Assembly (NCBI GenBank): GCA_900637135.1
Contig: LR134353.1
Coordinates: forward strand, 3,286,001-3,350,000
Direction of reading: 5' to 3'
Length of the DNA: 64,000 nucleotides
DNA from: Mycolicibacterium flavescens
Lineage (GTDB): Bacteria > Actinomycetota > Actinomycetes > Mycobacteriales > Mycobacteriaceae
Shown here: piece after piece, positions 1 through 9,248 of the stretch
Position numbering within the stretch: position 1 is the first letter of the stretch
Layout: every line of letters begins with the position of its first letter
Program-made: the position numbers and the translations under genes
The notes under the pieces: model-generated
Told to the model about the DNA's origin: nothing
Seen by the model: the letters and a program-made list of their open reading frames with translations, nothing else
The model's database searches: none

Positions 1-579
1 GTGCCGGGCGAATCCGACCCGAGTGGCCGTCGTCAGCACCCCCGAGGCAAACAACGCCTCGGTCACCCACTTCGTGTCGCTGCGGTCCCACCACGGACCC
101 TTCCGGCCGCGTTGTTCGGCGCCCAGATACGCCTCGATCTCGCCTGCGGTCGACGGGCCCAACTCCGTCACGGCGCTCACCACGTCGTCAACCAGCTTGG
201 CGTTCTTCTTGACGATCTCCTTGCCCCACCGGCCGTGCGTGTACTCGCGCATCCGCCACCGCATCAGCGGCCAATCGTCGACGGCCATCAGCGCTGCTTC
301 GTGCGCCCAGTACTCGACCAATATCCGAGGAGCGCGCGCCGAATGACTCCACGCCGCCCGATCGAGCACATCGCGGTCGTACGGGCCGAGCCGGCTGAAC
401 ACCGGCGCGTAGTGCGCGCGCACCGACACCGACACCGAGTCCAGCTGCAGGACCTGTATCCGAGAGATCAGCCTGCGCAGGTGTGCACGCGTGACGGGGC
501 CCCGCGGACGCGGCTCGGCGAAGCCCTGCGCGGCGACGGCGACACGGCGGGCCTGATCGGCCGTGAGTCTGGTCGGCAC
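1..579 (-). CDS. YcaQ/AlkZ-like winged-helix DNA glycosylase, C-terminus cut by window edge
   Basis: Reverse-strand reading frame with no stop from a GTG at 579 to base 1, so 193 N-terminal residues are seen. It begins LTADQARRVAVAAQGF and then has RLISRIQVLQLDSVSV, which matches the HTH_42 (YcaQ/AlkZ) family. The QLD triplet fits the Q-x-D form of the catalytic motif, as in E. coli YcaQ/AlkX, rather than the Q-x-Q form of AlkZ. Known members remove bulky or crosslinked bases from DNA. The gene follows dfrA by 33 bases on the same strand and is probably its operon partner. Family is fairly sure; substrate is unknown. Confidence 0.75.
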   Translation of the reverse strand, partial: MPTRLTADQARRVAVAAQGFAEPRPRGPVTRAHLRRLISRIQVLQLDSVSVSVRAHYAPVFSRLGPYDRDVLDRAAWSHSARAPRILVEYWAHEAALMAVDDWPLMRWRMREYTHGRWGKEIVKKNAKLVDDVVSAVTELGPSTAGEIEAYLGAEQRGRKGPWWDRSDTKWVTEALFASGVLTTATRVGFARH

Positions 580-612
580 GTCTTCATCGTGCCGGACGCC
601 ACCGACAGTGCG

Positions 613-1101
613 TCAGCGCCGCCGGTAGCTGTAGAACCGGTAGCGCAATCCCGAGGTGCTGGTCAGCCAATCCCCCGCCGCACCTAGCCAGGACTCGTCG
701 AGCACCGGGGCCATCACGTCGGAGTCCTGACGCGGCAGCTCGATCTCGACCTCGGTCACCTCGCAGCGGGTGGCGACCTGCAGGGCAGCCAGGTAGATCT
801 GCGCGCCGCCGATCACCCAGACCGGGTCATCGGTCAACGCCTCGTCCAGCGACGCCACCACGTCTGCCCCCTCGGCCGCATAGTCGCGCCGGTGGGTGAG
901 CACCACGTTGCGACGCCCGGGCAACGGACGGACCTTGGCGGGCAGCGACTCCCACGTCAACCTGCCCATCACGACCGTGTGGCCCATCGTCAGTTCCTTG
1001 AATCGGGCCTGGTCCTCGGGCAGGCGCCACGGGATACCGCCGCCGCGGCCGATGACACCAGAACTCGATTGTGCCCAGATGAGCCCGACGTTAGACCGCA
1101 A
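613..1101 (-). CDS. dfrA: Dihydrofolate reductase
   Basis: Reduces dihydrofolate to tetrahydrofolate with NADPH, regenerating the folate that ThyA oxidises. The 162-residue product has [18 protein letters not shown] near the N-terminus, then [12 protein letters not shown] with the catalytic Asp in PED, the NADPH-binding [10 protein letters not shown] and WVIGGAQIY. Length matches M. tuberculosis DfrA (159 aa). The only sensible start is a TTG at 1101, which puts the first codons inside the end of thyA (11-base overlap), so the two genes are translationally coupled in the order thyA-dfrA. Confidence 0.96.
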   Translation of the reverse strand: MRSNVGLIWAQSSSGVIGRGGGIPWRLPEDQARFKELTMGHTVVMGRLTWESLPAKVRPLPGRRNVVLTHRRDYAAEGADVVASLDEALTDDPVWVIGGAQIYLAALQVATRCEVTEVEIELPRQDSDVMAPVLDESWLGAAGDWLTSTSGLRYRFYSYRRR

Positions 1102-1891
1102 CCGGGGCCTTGATCGCCGGATGCGGGTCGTAATTGAGGATGGCCACGTCTTCGTAGGTGTAGTCGAAGATCGAATCGCGCGGCGCCAGAACGAGTTCGG
1201 GGTACGGCCGGGGATCGCGGCTGAGCTGCAACTGCACCTGCTCGACGTGATTGTCGTAGATATGGCAGTCGCCGCCCGTCCAGATGAACTCCCCGACCTC
1301 GAGCCCGGCCTGCGCGGCCATCATGTGGGTCAGCAGCGCGTAGCTGGCGATGTTGAACGGCACCCCGAGGAACAGGTCGGCGCTGCGCTGATACAGCTGG
1401 CACGACAGTTTGCCGTCGGCGACGTAGAACTGGAAGAACGCGTGGCACGGCGGCAACGCCATCTGCGGGATCTCCCCGACGTTCCAGGCCGAGACGATGT
1501 TGCGGCGCGAGTCGGGATCGGACTTCAGCAACTCCAGCGCGGCGCTGATCTGGTCGATGTGCTCGCCCGACGGCGTCGGCCACGATCGCCACTGCACCCC
1601 GTACACGGGGCCCAGATCCCCTGTCGGAGAAGCCCATTCGTCCCAGATGGTGACACCGCGCTCCTGTAGCCAGCGCACGTTCGAGTCGCCGCGCAGGAAC
1701 CACAGCAGCTCGTAGACGATCGACTTGGTGTGCACCTTTTTGGTGGTGATGAGCGGAAAGCCGGCCGCGAGGTCGTAGCGCATCTGGTGGCCGAACACGC
1801 TGCGGGTGCCGGTACCGGTGCGGTCCGACTTGGGGGTCCCGCGCTCCATCACCAGCCGCAGAAGATCCTCGTACGGGGTGGCGATCGGCAC
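1091..1891 (-). CDS. thyA: Thymidylate synthase
   Basis: Methylates dUMP to dTMP using methylene-tetrahydrofolate and yields dihydrofolate for DfrA. The 266-residue protein has the catalytic Cys in [12 protein letters not shown], the nucleotide-binding [20 protein letters not shown], and [18 protein letters not shown] near the N-terminus. The start is taken as GTG at 1891 (protein beginning [10 protein letters not shown]), which gives the family length and has a GGAAG box about 12 bases upstream. A longer frame upstream would run into the divergent hydrolase gene and lacks conservation. First gene of thyA-dfrA-(YcaQ-like). Confidence 0.96.
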   Translation of the reverse strand: MPIATPYEDLLRLVMERGTPKSDRTGTGTRSVFGHQMRYDLAAGFPLITTKKVHTKSIVYELLWFLRGDSNVRWLQERGVTIWDEWASPTGDLGPVYGVQWRSWPTPSGEHIDQISAALELLKSDPDSRRNIVSAWNVGEIPQMALPPCHAFFQFYVADGKLSCQLYQRSADLFLGVPFNIASYALLTHMMAAQAGLEVGEFIWTGGDCHIYDNHVEQVQLQLSRDPRPYPELVLAPRDSIFDYTYEDVAILNYDPHPAIKAPVAV

Positions 1892-1934
1892 GTCGGTCAG
1901 CTTACTTCCAGACCCGGCGAGTAGAACGGAGGCC

Positions 1935-2675
1935 ATGCCGAGCATCTCCGCGACCGTCACGACTCCTGACGGCACCTGCCCCGTGACCCTGCACACCCCG
2001 AACGGCCCTGGACCGTGGACCGGTGTCGTGATGTACGTCGACGCCGGCGGGGTCCGCGACACCTTTCAGGAGATGGCCGCGCGGCTGGCAGGCTTCGGCC
2101 ACGCCGTGCTGCTCCCCGACGTGTACTACCGCCACGGCGACTGGGAGCCGTTCGACATGCAAACCGCGTTCACCGACCCGAAGCAGCGCAAACGCCTGTT
2201 CGGAATGATCTCCTCGATCACCCCGGACATGATGGCCTCCGACGCCGCGGCGTTCTTCGACTTCCTGCAGTCACGGCCGGAGGTCAAGGGCGACGCATTC
2301 GGCGTCTGCGGCTACTGCATGGGCGGGCGGACCTCGGTCATCGTGGCCGGTCGTGTACCCGACCGGGTCGCGGCGGCGGGATCGTTCCACGCCAGTGGCC
2401 TGGTCACCGACGAACCCACCAGCCCGCACCTGCTCGCCGACCGGATGAAGGCCACCGTCTATGTCGCAGGCGCAAAGAAGGACCAGGGCTTCACGAACGC
2501 GCACGCCGAGACCCTCGACAAGGCTCTGACCGCAGCGAACGTCGCCCATACGGTGGAGTTCTATCCAGCCGGCCACGGCTTCGCGGTGCCTGACAACGCC
2601 CCGTACGACGAAGAGGCCGCCCAACGGCACTGGATCGCTCTGCAGGAGCTGTTCGAATCCGCTCTGCCCAATTGA
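1935..2675 (+). CDS. Dienelactone hydrolase family protein (Rv2765-like)
   Basis: Alpha/beta hydrolase of 246 residues. The nucleophile motif is GYCMGG with Cys in the place usually held by Ser, typical of dienelactone hydrolases. An acid is likely in GAKKDQGF and the His in HGFAVPD. The start at [13 protein letters not shown] has a GGAGG box only two bases upstream, which is short but clear. It is divergent from thyA with 43 bases between starts and is syntenic with M. tuberculosis Rv2765. The physiological substrate is unknown; a role in degrading lactones or esters is inferred from the family only. Confidence 0.88.
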   Translation: MPSISATVTTPDGTCPVTLHTPNGPGPWTGVVMYVDAGGVRDTFQEMAARLAGFGHAVLLPDVYYRHGDWEPFDMQTAFTDPKQRKRLFGMISSITPDMMASDAAAFFDFLQSRPEVKGDAFGVCGYCMGGRTSVIVAGRVPDRVAAAGSFHASGLVTDEPTSPHLLADRMKATVYVAGAKKDQGFTNAHAETLDKALTAANVAHTVEFYPAGHGFAVPDNAPYDEEAAQRHWIALQELFESALPN

Positions 2676-2732
2676 GGCGCATTCCACCGGGTCCGATCAC
2701 AGCCTTCCGGGGCGATACGCGACGATAATCCG

Positions 2733-3656
2733 ATGGACGTTCAGGATCACGGCGCTCACGCGGACCACGAGGACGTCGGCTCGCGTATCGACCCGGTGCT
2801 GGCCCGCAGTTGGCTGCTGGTGAACGGCGCACAGTACGACCGGTTCGCCCCTGCCGTGCGGTCCCGAGCCGACATCGTCGTGCTGGACATCGAGGACGCG
2901 GTCGCGCCGAAGGACAAGACCGTCGCCCGCGACAACGTCATCCGCTGGCTGACCGAGGGCAACACCGACTGGGTGCGCGTCAACGGCTTCGGAACGCCGT
3001 GGTGGGCCGATGACCTCGAGGCGCTCGCGAGAACGTCGGTCGGTGGGGTGATGCTGGCGATGGTCGAATCCGTCGACCACGTCACCGAAACGGCCAATCG
3101 GCTACCGGGGGTGCCGATCGTCGCGCTGGTCGAGACGGCCCGGGGGCTCGAACGCATCACTGCGATCGCCGCGGCCAAGGGCACGTTCCGGCTGGCCTTC
3201 GGCATCGGCGACTTCCGGCGCGACACCGGCTTCGGCGAGAGTCCGACCACCCTTGCTTACGCGCGGTCGCGGTTCACGATCGCGGCCAAGGCCGCCCACC
3301 TCCCGAGCGCGATCGACGGCCCGACGGTCGGTTCGAGTGCGCTCAAGCTCAGCGAGGCCACTGCGGTGTCGGTCGAATTCGGTATGACGGGCAAGATCTG
3401 CCTGACACCCGAGCAGTGCACCACGGTCAACGAGGGGCTTTCCCCGTCGCCCGAGGAAATCGCCTGGGCCAAAGAGTTTTTCGTCGAGTTCGAACGCGAC
3501 GGCGGTGAGATCCGCAACGGGTCCGATCTGCCCCGTATCGCCAGGGCGAACAAGATCCTCGATCTGGCCCGCGCGTACGGCATCGAGGTCTCGGAGTTCG
3601 ACGACGTCGACGATCCGGCGCACATCCCGGCTCCGTCGGACACCTACCACTACTGA
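2733..3656 (+). CDS. HpcH/HpaI aldolase / CitE-like lyase
   Basis: 307 residues of the citrate lyase beta-subunit-like (CitE) TIM-barrel family, which cleave or form C-C bonds in acyl-CoA or keto-acid substrates with Mg2+. Visible family motifs are RSWLLVNGAQYDRF, VVLDIEDAVAPKDK (metal and substrate site), ALVETARGLERI, and FGIGDFRRDTG. No CitA or CitF partner is nearby, so this is a stand-alone CitE-like enzyme, as found several times in mycobacteria. Its last 7 bases overlap the convergent membrane-protein gene. Substrate not predictable from sequence. Confidence 0.85.
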   Translation: MDVQDHGAHADHEDVGSRIDPVLARSWLLVNGAQYDRFAPAVRSRADIVVLDIEDAVAPKDKTVARDNVIRWLTEGNTDWVRVNGFGTPWWADDLEALARTSVGGVMLAMVESVDHVTETANRLPGVPIVALVETARGLERITAIAAAKGTFRLAFGIGDFRRDTGFGESPTTLAYARSRFTIAAKAAHLPSAIDGPTVGSSALKLSEATAVSVEFGMTGKICLTPEQCTTVNEGLSPSPEEIAWAKEFFVEFERDGGEIRNGSDLPRIARANKILDLARAYGIEVSEFDDVDDPAHIPAPSDTYHY

Positions 3657-4108
3657 GGTCTACGACGTCCGCGCAGCACCATCTGCAGCGACCGCAGCAG
3701 ACCGCGTGCGGCGTAGATCCCGGCGACAATTGTCGCGAGGATCATCACGATGAACATCAGCAGCCAGTTCGTCCGGTCGTGGTCGACGTTCCACCAGACG
3801 ATGGTGAACAGGATCGCGCAGAGAAACACCACGATGTCTCGCCAGTTGCCGCGATAGGACATCGCCGCCAGCCGCAGGTCGCGGCTGCGCTCAGCGGCGC
3901 TGATCATGTCTTCGATGCGATGGTCGATGCTGGCTTTCAGCCGCGCCTTGAGTTCGGGTTGGTCGTCGGGTATGCGCTCGAGCAGGTCCATGTCTTTGGC
4001 GATCATTCCGCGGAAGTCAGGTCCGCGGAGGTTGCCCGCGGCGATCCCGAGCAATGCCCCGCCGGCGAGGGGCGCGGCGCCCAAGGCGAGTTCGGCGATT
4101 CCCGGCAT
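3650..4108 (-). CDS. Conserved membrane protein of the dapB operon
   Basis: 152 residues starting MPGIAELALG. A hydrophobic N-terminus (about residues 4-28) is followed by a charged, probably helical cytoplasmic stretch (LLERIPDDQPELKARLKASIDHRIED). Two strong membrane spans follow (DIVVFLCAILFTIVWW and WLLMFIVMILATIVAGIY) and then a basic tail. Start is 2 bases after the stop of the flavodoxin-like gene, so it is co-transcribed with dapB. No function is recognised. The gene end overlaps the CitE-like gene on the other strand by 7 bases. Confidence 0.75.
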   Translation of the reverse strand: MPGIAELALGAAPLAGGALLGIAAGNLRGPDFRGMIAKDMDLLERIPDDQPELKARLKASIDHRIEDMISAAERSRDLRLAAMSYRGNWRDIVVFLCAILFTIVWWNVDHDRTNWLLMFIVMILATIVAGIYAARGLLRSLQMVLRGRRRPQ

Positions 4109-4110
4109 GG

Positions 4111-4569
4111 CTAGTCCTCCATCAGCGTCGCGGCCAGTGTGCCACCGAGTTCGTAGGCGCGTTCCCGCACGCCCGCGTCGACACCGCCGACGACCTCGAG
4201 CGCATCGGCGGCCTTGGTCAGGGCGAGCCCGGTCGCGAGCTTGTCCACCGCGTTGACCGCGCCGACGGTGTCGTTGTTGCCGTGCACCCACACGCCGTAC
4301 GGCCGGCCGCCGACGTGATCGAGGCTCGGGTAGTAGACGGTGTCGAAGAAGTGCTTGAGCGCGCCGCTCATGTACCCGAAGTTGGCCGTGGTCCCGAACA
4401 GGTAGCCGTCCGCGTCGAGCATGTCGGGCAGGGTGGCGGCCAGCGCGGGACGAACCACGGTCTCGACGCCCTCGATGTCGGGGTCCCCGGCGCCGGCGAG
4501 GACGGCCTCGAGCAATTCGCGGGTTCCCGGCGACGGGGTGTGGTGCACGACCAACAGAGTCTTACTCAT
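4111..4569 (-). CDS. Flavodoxin-family / NAD(P)H oxidoreductase-like protein
   Basis: 152 residues with a flavodoxin-like fold. The phosphate-binding loop is near the N-terminus (LLVVHHTPSPGTRELLEAV), and FGTTANFGYMSGALKHFFD is a loop typical of NADPH-dependent FMN reductases. It probably binds FMN and acts as a small cytosolic electron carrier or quinone/iron reductase. ATG at 4569 overlaps the stop of the upstream TPR/membrane gene by 4 bases (ATGA), showing translational coupling within the dapB operon. Confidence 0.82.
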   Translation of the reverse strand: MSKTLLVVHHTPSPGTRELLEAVLAGAGDPDIEGVETVVRPALAATLPDMLDADGYLFGTTANFGYMSGALKHFFDTVYYPSLDHVGGRPYGVWVHGNNDTVGAVNAVDKLATGLALTKAADALEVVGGVDAGVRERAYELGGTLAATLMED

Positions 4570-5032
4570 CGGTCCCGCTCCTCCATCTCGACAGCCCTCT
4601 TCATCGCTTCGCGCGCCCGGCTGCGGTCACCGGCGTAGTCGTAGGCACGCGCCAGGCGATACCACCGTCGCCAGTTCTGCGGGTCGTTGTCCAGTTCCGC
4701 ACGCACGGTGACGAACAACGCGTCTGCGGCGTCGCGCTGGATTCGCCCGGACGGCATCCGCGGCAGCGCGCTGACGTCGAGTTCCATCCCCTCGTCGTGG
4801 CAGATCCGCGCGAGCCGCTGATGGGCCAGGCCGGCGCGCAGCGTGCTGAGCATGGCCCACAACCCGATCAGCGGAAGCACCATCAGCGCCAGCCCCAACC
4901 CGACTGCGGCGGGCTCCCCGGTCGTGACGAATGCCATCGCCAGGCGGCCGAGCAGCACGAAGTACACGACCAGTGCCACACACATGAAGCCGATCAGCAG
5001 TTGGATGCGCAGGACGCGCCCGCCTTCGGCCA

Positions 5033-5033
<1 letters not shown>
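4566..5033 (-). CDS. Two-span membrane protein with TPR-like tail (Rv2772c-like)
   Basis: 155 residues. Two membrane spans (about 9-30 and 40-62: LLIGFMCVALVVYFVLLG and LGLALMVLPLIGLWAML) are followed by a cytosolic region ending in a TPR-like helical pair (WRRWYRLARAYDYAGDRSR). Syntenic with M. tuberculosis Rv2772c next to dapB. Start ATG shares one base with the dapB stop (TGATG). Function unknown; TPR repeats suggest protein binding at the membrane. Confidence 0.78.
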
Positions 5034-5776
<743 letters not shown>

Positions 5777-5859
5777 TTATCCACCCGGGGCCCAGCTTGA
5801 TCGACGCGACCGGATCGGCGCATTCGGTGGCGGCACTCCCTGAAAGCGGGTAACCATGC

Positions 5860-6378
5860 ATGACGACACCGGAACGACAGCAGATGGAGTTCGAAGTGAC
5901 GGATATGAGTGGACGGCCCGAGCATCAGGTGGGCGATCAGCGGCCCGCACGCCAGGTCATCGCGACGTTCGACAACTATCCCGACGCGCAACGGCTGGTG
6001 GACCGCATGTCCGACGGCGGCTTCCCCGTCGAGCACGTGCGCATCATCGGCGACGATCTGCGCACGGTCGAACGCGTCACCGGACGTATGACCAAGGGGC
6101 GGGCGGCGTTCGCCGGCGCAGCGAGCGGCGCCTGGTTCGGGTTGTTCATCGGGCTGCTGTTCGCGATTTTCACGGTGGGTCCGGTGTGGATCGTGACCAT
6201 GCTAATCGCGCTGGCGATCGGCGCGTTCTGGGGCGCGGTGTTCGGGTTCGTCGCGCATGTGGCGACCAGAGGCGAGCGGGACTTCTCCAGCGTCGAGACA
6301 CTCGAAGCCCGGCGCTACGAGGTGTGCGTGCCGCCGCAGTACGCCGCCGACGCGGCGCGTTACACCCAAATGCCCTGA
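5860..6378 (+). CDS. General stress protein 17M-like membrane protein
   Basis: 172 residues. The N-terminal domain has VIATFDNYPDAQRLVDRMSD and FPVEHVRIIGDDLRTVE, the pattern of YflT/GSP17M domains. It is followed by a glycine-rich double membrane hairpin (about residues 85-130: FAGAASGAWFGLFIGLLFAIF, IVTMLIALAIGAFWGAVFG) and a short C-terminal domain. Start ATG 5860 is chosen for length; in-frame ATGs at 5884 and 5905 are also possible. Such proteins are usually stress-induced and of unknown activity. Not obviously in an operon. Confidence 0.72.
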   Translation: MTTPERQQMEFEVTDMSGRPEHQVGDQRPARQVIATFDNYPDAQRLVDRMSDGGFPVEHVRIIGDDLRTVERVTGRMTKGRAAFAGAASGAWFGLFIGLLFAIFTVGPVWIVTMLIALAIGAFWGAVFGFVAHVATRGERDFSSVETLEARRYEVCVPPQYAADAARYTQMP

Positions 6379-6397
6379 GCGGCAATGCTTCCGGCCG

Positions 6398-6913
6398 CTA
6401 GAGCGGCGACGCCCCTCGCAGGTGTTCGAAGATCAGCGACGTCTGCGTACCGGCCACGTCGGCGTCGGCGTTGAGGTTCTCCACCACGAACGACCGTAGG
6501 TCGTCGGTGTCACGTGCGGCGACGTGGAGGATGAAGTCGTCGGCACCCGCGAGGAAATACACGTCCATCACCTGCGGCCTGCGCCGGATCTGCTGGATGA
6601 AGCTGTGGATCCGCCCGCGAGCGCTGGACTGCAGGCTCACCGAGATCATCGCCTGTAGCGGCAGACCGATCGCGGCTGGATCGATGTCGGTGTAGAAACC
6701 GCGTATCACCCCCGACTCCTGCAGTCGGCGGACCCGGCCGTGGCATGTCGACGGCGCAATCCCGACCGCCTCGGCCAGTGCGTTGTTCGAGATTCGCGCG
6801 TCACGGTGCAGCGCGGTGAGAATCCGGCGGTCGACGTCGTCGAGGGGAACCGGGCGAACATCCTTCGGGCCGACGCCCCCCGAGACCCGTGAGAATGAAG
6901 ATGTTTCGCTCAT
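6398..6913 (-). CDS. aldR: Lrp/AsnC-family regulator of alanine dehydrogenase
   Basis: 171 residues. The helix-turn-helix is LDDVDRRILTALHRDARISNNALAEAVGIAPSTCHGRVRRL, here read in pieces at residues 24-64, and is followed by a C-terminal RAM ligand domain (VMDVYFLAGADDFILHVAARD). Divergent from ald with 89 bases between starts, as for M. tuberculosis Rv2779c/AldR, which controls ald in response to alanine. Lrp-type proteins form octamers around DNA, so multiple sites in the short shared promoter are expected. Confidence 0.93.
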   Translation of the reverse strand: MSETSSFSRVSGGVGPKDVRPVPLDDVDRRILTALHRDARISNNALAEAVGIAPSTCHGRVRRLQESGVIRGFYTDIDPAAIGLPLQAMISVSLQSSARGRIHSFIQQIRRRPQVMDVYFLAGADDFILHVAARDTDDLRSFVVENLNADADVAGTQTSLIFEHLRGASPL

Positions 6914-7002
6914 ACGCCGACCCTACAGAATTTCAAGCGCAGTAATTGCTGATCAAATGAAGCTTCTTCACACTGGAGGCAGAAACCAGCAGAGGAGCGA
7001 TC
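6914..7002. promoter_or_regulatory. aldR-ald divergent control region
   Basis: 89-base region between the two start codons. It contains an AT-rich core unlike its surroundings with two short palindromes, TGATCA (6950-6955) and GAAGCTTC (6959-6966), close together. Lrp/AsnC proteins bind such degenerate palindromes; AldR control of ald is established in M. tuberculosis. A GAGGAG ribosome site precedes ald. Exact promoter hexamers were not resolved. Confidence 0.45.
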
Positions 7003-8115
7003 ATGCGTGTCGGCATCCCGACCGAGATCAAGAACAACGAATACCGGGTCGCGATCACCCCGGCCGGAGTCGCCGAGTTGGTGCACTGCGGCCACGAGGT
7101 GATCATCGAAGCCGGTGCCGGCGACGGTTCGGCAATCTCGGACGCCGATTTCAAACGCGCAGGCGCTCAGCTCATCACCAGCGCCGACCAGGTGTGGGCC
7201 GAGGCCGAACTCCTGCTCAAGGTCAAGGAGCCGATCGAAGCCGAATACCACCGGATGCGTCGGGGCCAGACGCTGTTCACCTACCTGCACCTCGCCGCGT
7301 CGCGGACGTGCACCGAAGCGTTGCTGGCCTCGGGATCGACGTCGATCGCCTACGAAACCGTCCAGACCGCCGACGGCGCCCTTCCGCTGCTGGCCCCGAT
7401 GAGCGAGGTTGCCGGACGGTTGGCGGCCCAGGTCGGGGCCTACCACTTGATGCGCAGCCACGGTGGCCGCGGCGTCCTGATGGGCGGCGTGCCGGGCGTG
7501 GCTCCCGCCGACGTCGTCGTGATCGGCGGCGGCACCGCCGGCCGCAATGCCGCGCGGGTGGCCGCGGGCATGGGCGCGAACGTCACCGTGTTCGACGTCA
7601 GCCTCGACAAGCTGCGCGACGTGGATGCGGAGTTCGGCGGGCGCGTCGGAACCCGGTACTCGTCGGTCCTGGAGCTCGAGGACGCGGTGAAGGACGCCGA
7701 CCTCGTCGTCGGCGCGGTCCTGGTGCCGGGCGCCAAAGCGCCGAAATTGGTGACGAATTCGACTGTCGCCCACATGAGGCCGGGCGCGGTGCTGGTCGAC
7801 ATCGCCATCGACCAGGGCGGGTGCTTCGGGGATTCGCATCCGACCACGCACGACGACCCGACGTATGCCGTGCACGACACGCTCTTCTACTGCGTAGCCA
7901 ATATGCCCGGCGCGGTGCCCCGCAGCTCGACCTTCGCGCTGACCAACGCGACCATGCCGTACGTGCTCGAGCTGGCCGACCAGGGCTGGCGGGCGGCGTG
8001 CCGGGCCGATGCCTCGCTCGCGAGGGGTCTGTCCTCCCACGAAGGCGCCCTGCTGTCCGCACAGGTCGCCGCCGACCTCGACCTGCCGTACACGGATCCG
8101 TCGATGCTGCTCTGA
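7003..8115 (+). CDS. ald: L-alanine dehydrogenase
   Basis: Interconverts L-alanine with pyruvate plus ammonia using NAD; in mycobacteria it also reduces glyoxylate and is induced on alanine and in low oxygen. 370 residues with MRVGIPTEIKNNEYRVAITP at the N-terminus, catalytic Lys in LLKVKEPIEAEY, catalytic His in LFTYLHLAAS, and the NAD loop VVIGGGTAGRNAARVA (about 172-187). Clear GAGGAG box 6 bases before ATG. In fast growers this gene is active; in BCG it is frameshifted. Here it is intact. Confidence 0.97.
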   Translation: MRVGIPTEIKNNEYRVAITPAGVAELVHCGHEVIIEAGAGDGSAISDADFKRAGAQLITSADQVWAEAELLLKVKEPIEAEYHRMRRGQTLFTYLHLAASRTCTEALLASGSTSIAYETVQTADGALPLLAPMSEVAGRLAAQVGAYHLMRSHGGRGVLMGGVPGVAPADVVVIGGGTAGRNAARVAAGMGANVTVFDVSLDKLRDVDAEFGGRVGTRYSSVLELEDAVKDADLVVGAVLVPGAKAPKLVTNSTVAHMRPGAVLVDIAIDQGGCFGDSHPTTHDDPTYAVHDTLFYCVANMPGAVPRSSTFALTNATMPYVLELADQGWRAACRADASLARGLSSHEGALLSAQVAADLDLPYTDPSMLL

Positions 8116-8218
8116 GCCCACGCTCAGCGTGTTTGCCGGGCACCCTTAAACGTGCCGGTGCAAAAAGATAGGGATTCGCCCGATTCCTCCGTCGCGCTCC
8201 ATGCCATACCGTTTAGTC

Positions 8219-8318
8219 CAGCGGCTGGCGCTCGGTGCAGGGGGGCGAAGAGCGTGGGGGGACAGCCGCTGACAAGCCAGCTTGACCCGGTCCCGAGGGG
8301 TGACCGGGCAAAGCTGGC
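8219..8318. ncRNA. Candidate structured RNA between ald and the beta-lactamase gene
   Basis: Two nested hairpins lie side by side in a 217-base intergenic gap. First: CAGCGGCTG (8219-8227) pairs with CAGCCGCTG (8263-8271), with an inner CGCTC (8229-8233)/GAGCG (8250-8254) and G-tracts in the loop. Second: GCCAGCTT (8276-8283) pairs with AAGCTGGC (8311-8318), with an inner CCCGGTC (8286-8292)/GACCGGG (8302-8308). A TACCGT hexamer at 8207-8212 lies at the right distance for a -10 of a plus-strand transcript starting near 8219. The second hairpin could equally be a bidirectional terminator for the convergent genes; no U-tract follows. Confidence 0.35.
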
Positions 8319-8332
8319 GCCTTCGTCCAATA

Positions 8333-9229
8333 TCAGGCCAGAAGGCCGGCGACCAGCACAGACGCCACTTCACCGACCAGCTGCCGGTCGTTCGGGACGT
8401 CGGGGTCGTTTGCCGCGGTCCTGGTCATGATCGCCAGCAGCAATCGCTCACCGGCCGGGCCGAACGCGATACCGACGTCGTTCGTGCTCGCGAAGTCACC
8501 GCTGCCGGTCTTGTCGGCCGTTGCCCAGCCCGGCGGCAGCACCGGTCGCACGCTCGATGTCTGATTGGCCCGCATCCAGTCCTCGAGCTGCCGGCGTTGC
8601 GGCTCGGCGAGCTCGTTGCCTGTGAGTATCGCCCGGTAACCGTTTCCGACGGCCTCGGGTGTGGTGGTGTCGCGCGGATCTCCGGGGACCGCCGCGTTCA
8701 GCTCGATCTCCCAGCGGTCGAGTCGGGACCGTTCGTCGCCGATGCTGCGGGCGAAGTCGGTCACGCCGGACGGACCACCGATCACCCGTAGCAGCCAGTT
8801 GCCCGCGGCGTTGTCGCTTCGCTGCAGGGCGGCCTGACACAGCTGCGCCAGCGTCATCGTCTGCCCGACGTGCGCTTCGGTCACCGGCGAGTTGGGCACG
8901 ATATCGCCCGGCTCGATGGTGATGCGATCGGTGAGCGCGAGCTCACCGCGCTCGGCCTTCTGCAGCACCCGCGCGGCGGCGTAGGTCTTGAACGTCGAGC
9001 ACATCGCGAACGGGTCCTGAGCGCGATGCGCGATGGTGCGCCCGGTGCCGAGATTGGTTGCGAACACCCCGATCAACGCGTTCTGCCGACGCTCCATCTC
9101 GCCGAGCCGGTCCTCGATCGGCTGTAAGGGACGGTTGGGGTCGGCCATGGCGGCCTTGTGCGGTGAAGCGGCGAGCGCCGCGAGTGTCAATCCACCGATC
9201 AGAACGTGACGACGCGGTAACCCAGTCAT
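8333..9229 (-). CDS. blaS: Class A beta-lactamase with Tat signal (BlaS-like)
   Basis: 298 residues. A twin-arginine signal ([19 protein letters not shown]) is followed by a serine beta-lactamase domain. All catalytic motifs are present: STFK (active Ser and Lys), SDN, EIELN with the general-base Glu, and KTG in [14 protein letters not shown] is the usual class A form; M. tuberculosis BlaC has SDG here. It hydrolyses beta-lactams in the periplasm. ATG 9229 is preferred because it places RR at residues 6-7; upstream in-frame codons overlap pepR. It starts 19 bases after pepR. As I recall, blaS sits at this locus in M. smegmatis, so it is native rather than newly acquired. Confidence 0.93.
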   Translation of the reverse strand: MTGLPRRHVLIGGLTLAALAASPHKAAMADPNRPLQPIEDRLGEMERRQNALIGVFATNLGTGRTIAHRAQDPFAMCSTFKTYAAARVLQKAERGELALTDRITIEPGDIVPNSPVTEAHVGQTMTLAQLCQAALQRSDNAAGNWLLRVIGGPSGVTDFARSIGDERSRLDRWEIELNAAVPGDPRDTTTPEAVGNGYRAILTGNELAEPQRRQLEDWMRANQTSSVRPVLPPGWATADKTGSGDFASTNDVGIAFGPAGERLLLAIMTRTAANDPDVPNDRQLVGEVASVLVAGLLA

Positions 9230-9248
9230 GGGGCCCCAGCGTAGGTGA

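Noticed and set aside
1030..1070. Gly in dfrA where M. tuberculosis has Asp before IPWRLP
   Set aside because: The catalytic Asp is the one in PEDQ, which is present; the other position varies among DHFRs.
7115..8171. Overlapping frames on both strands of ald
   Set aside because: Shadows of the conserved alanine dehydrogenase; no motifs.
8333..9229. Beta-lactamase as a recently acquired resistance gene
   Set aside because: Base composition matches neighbours, no mobile element is nearby, and to my knowledge fast-growing mycobacteria carry blaS at this locus.
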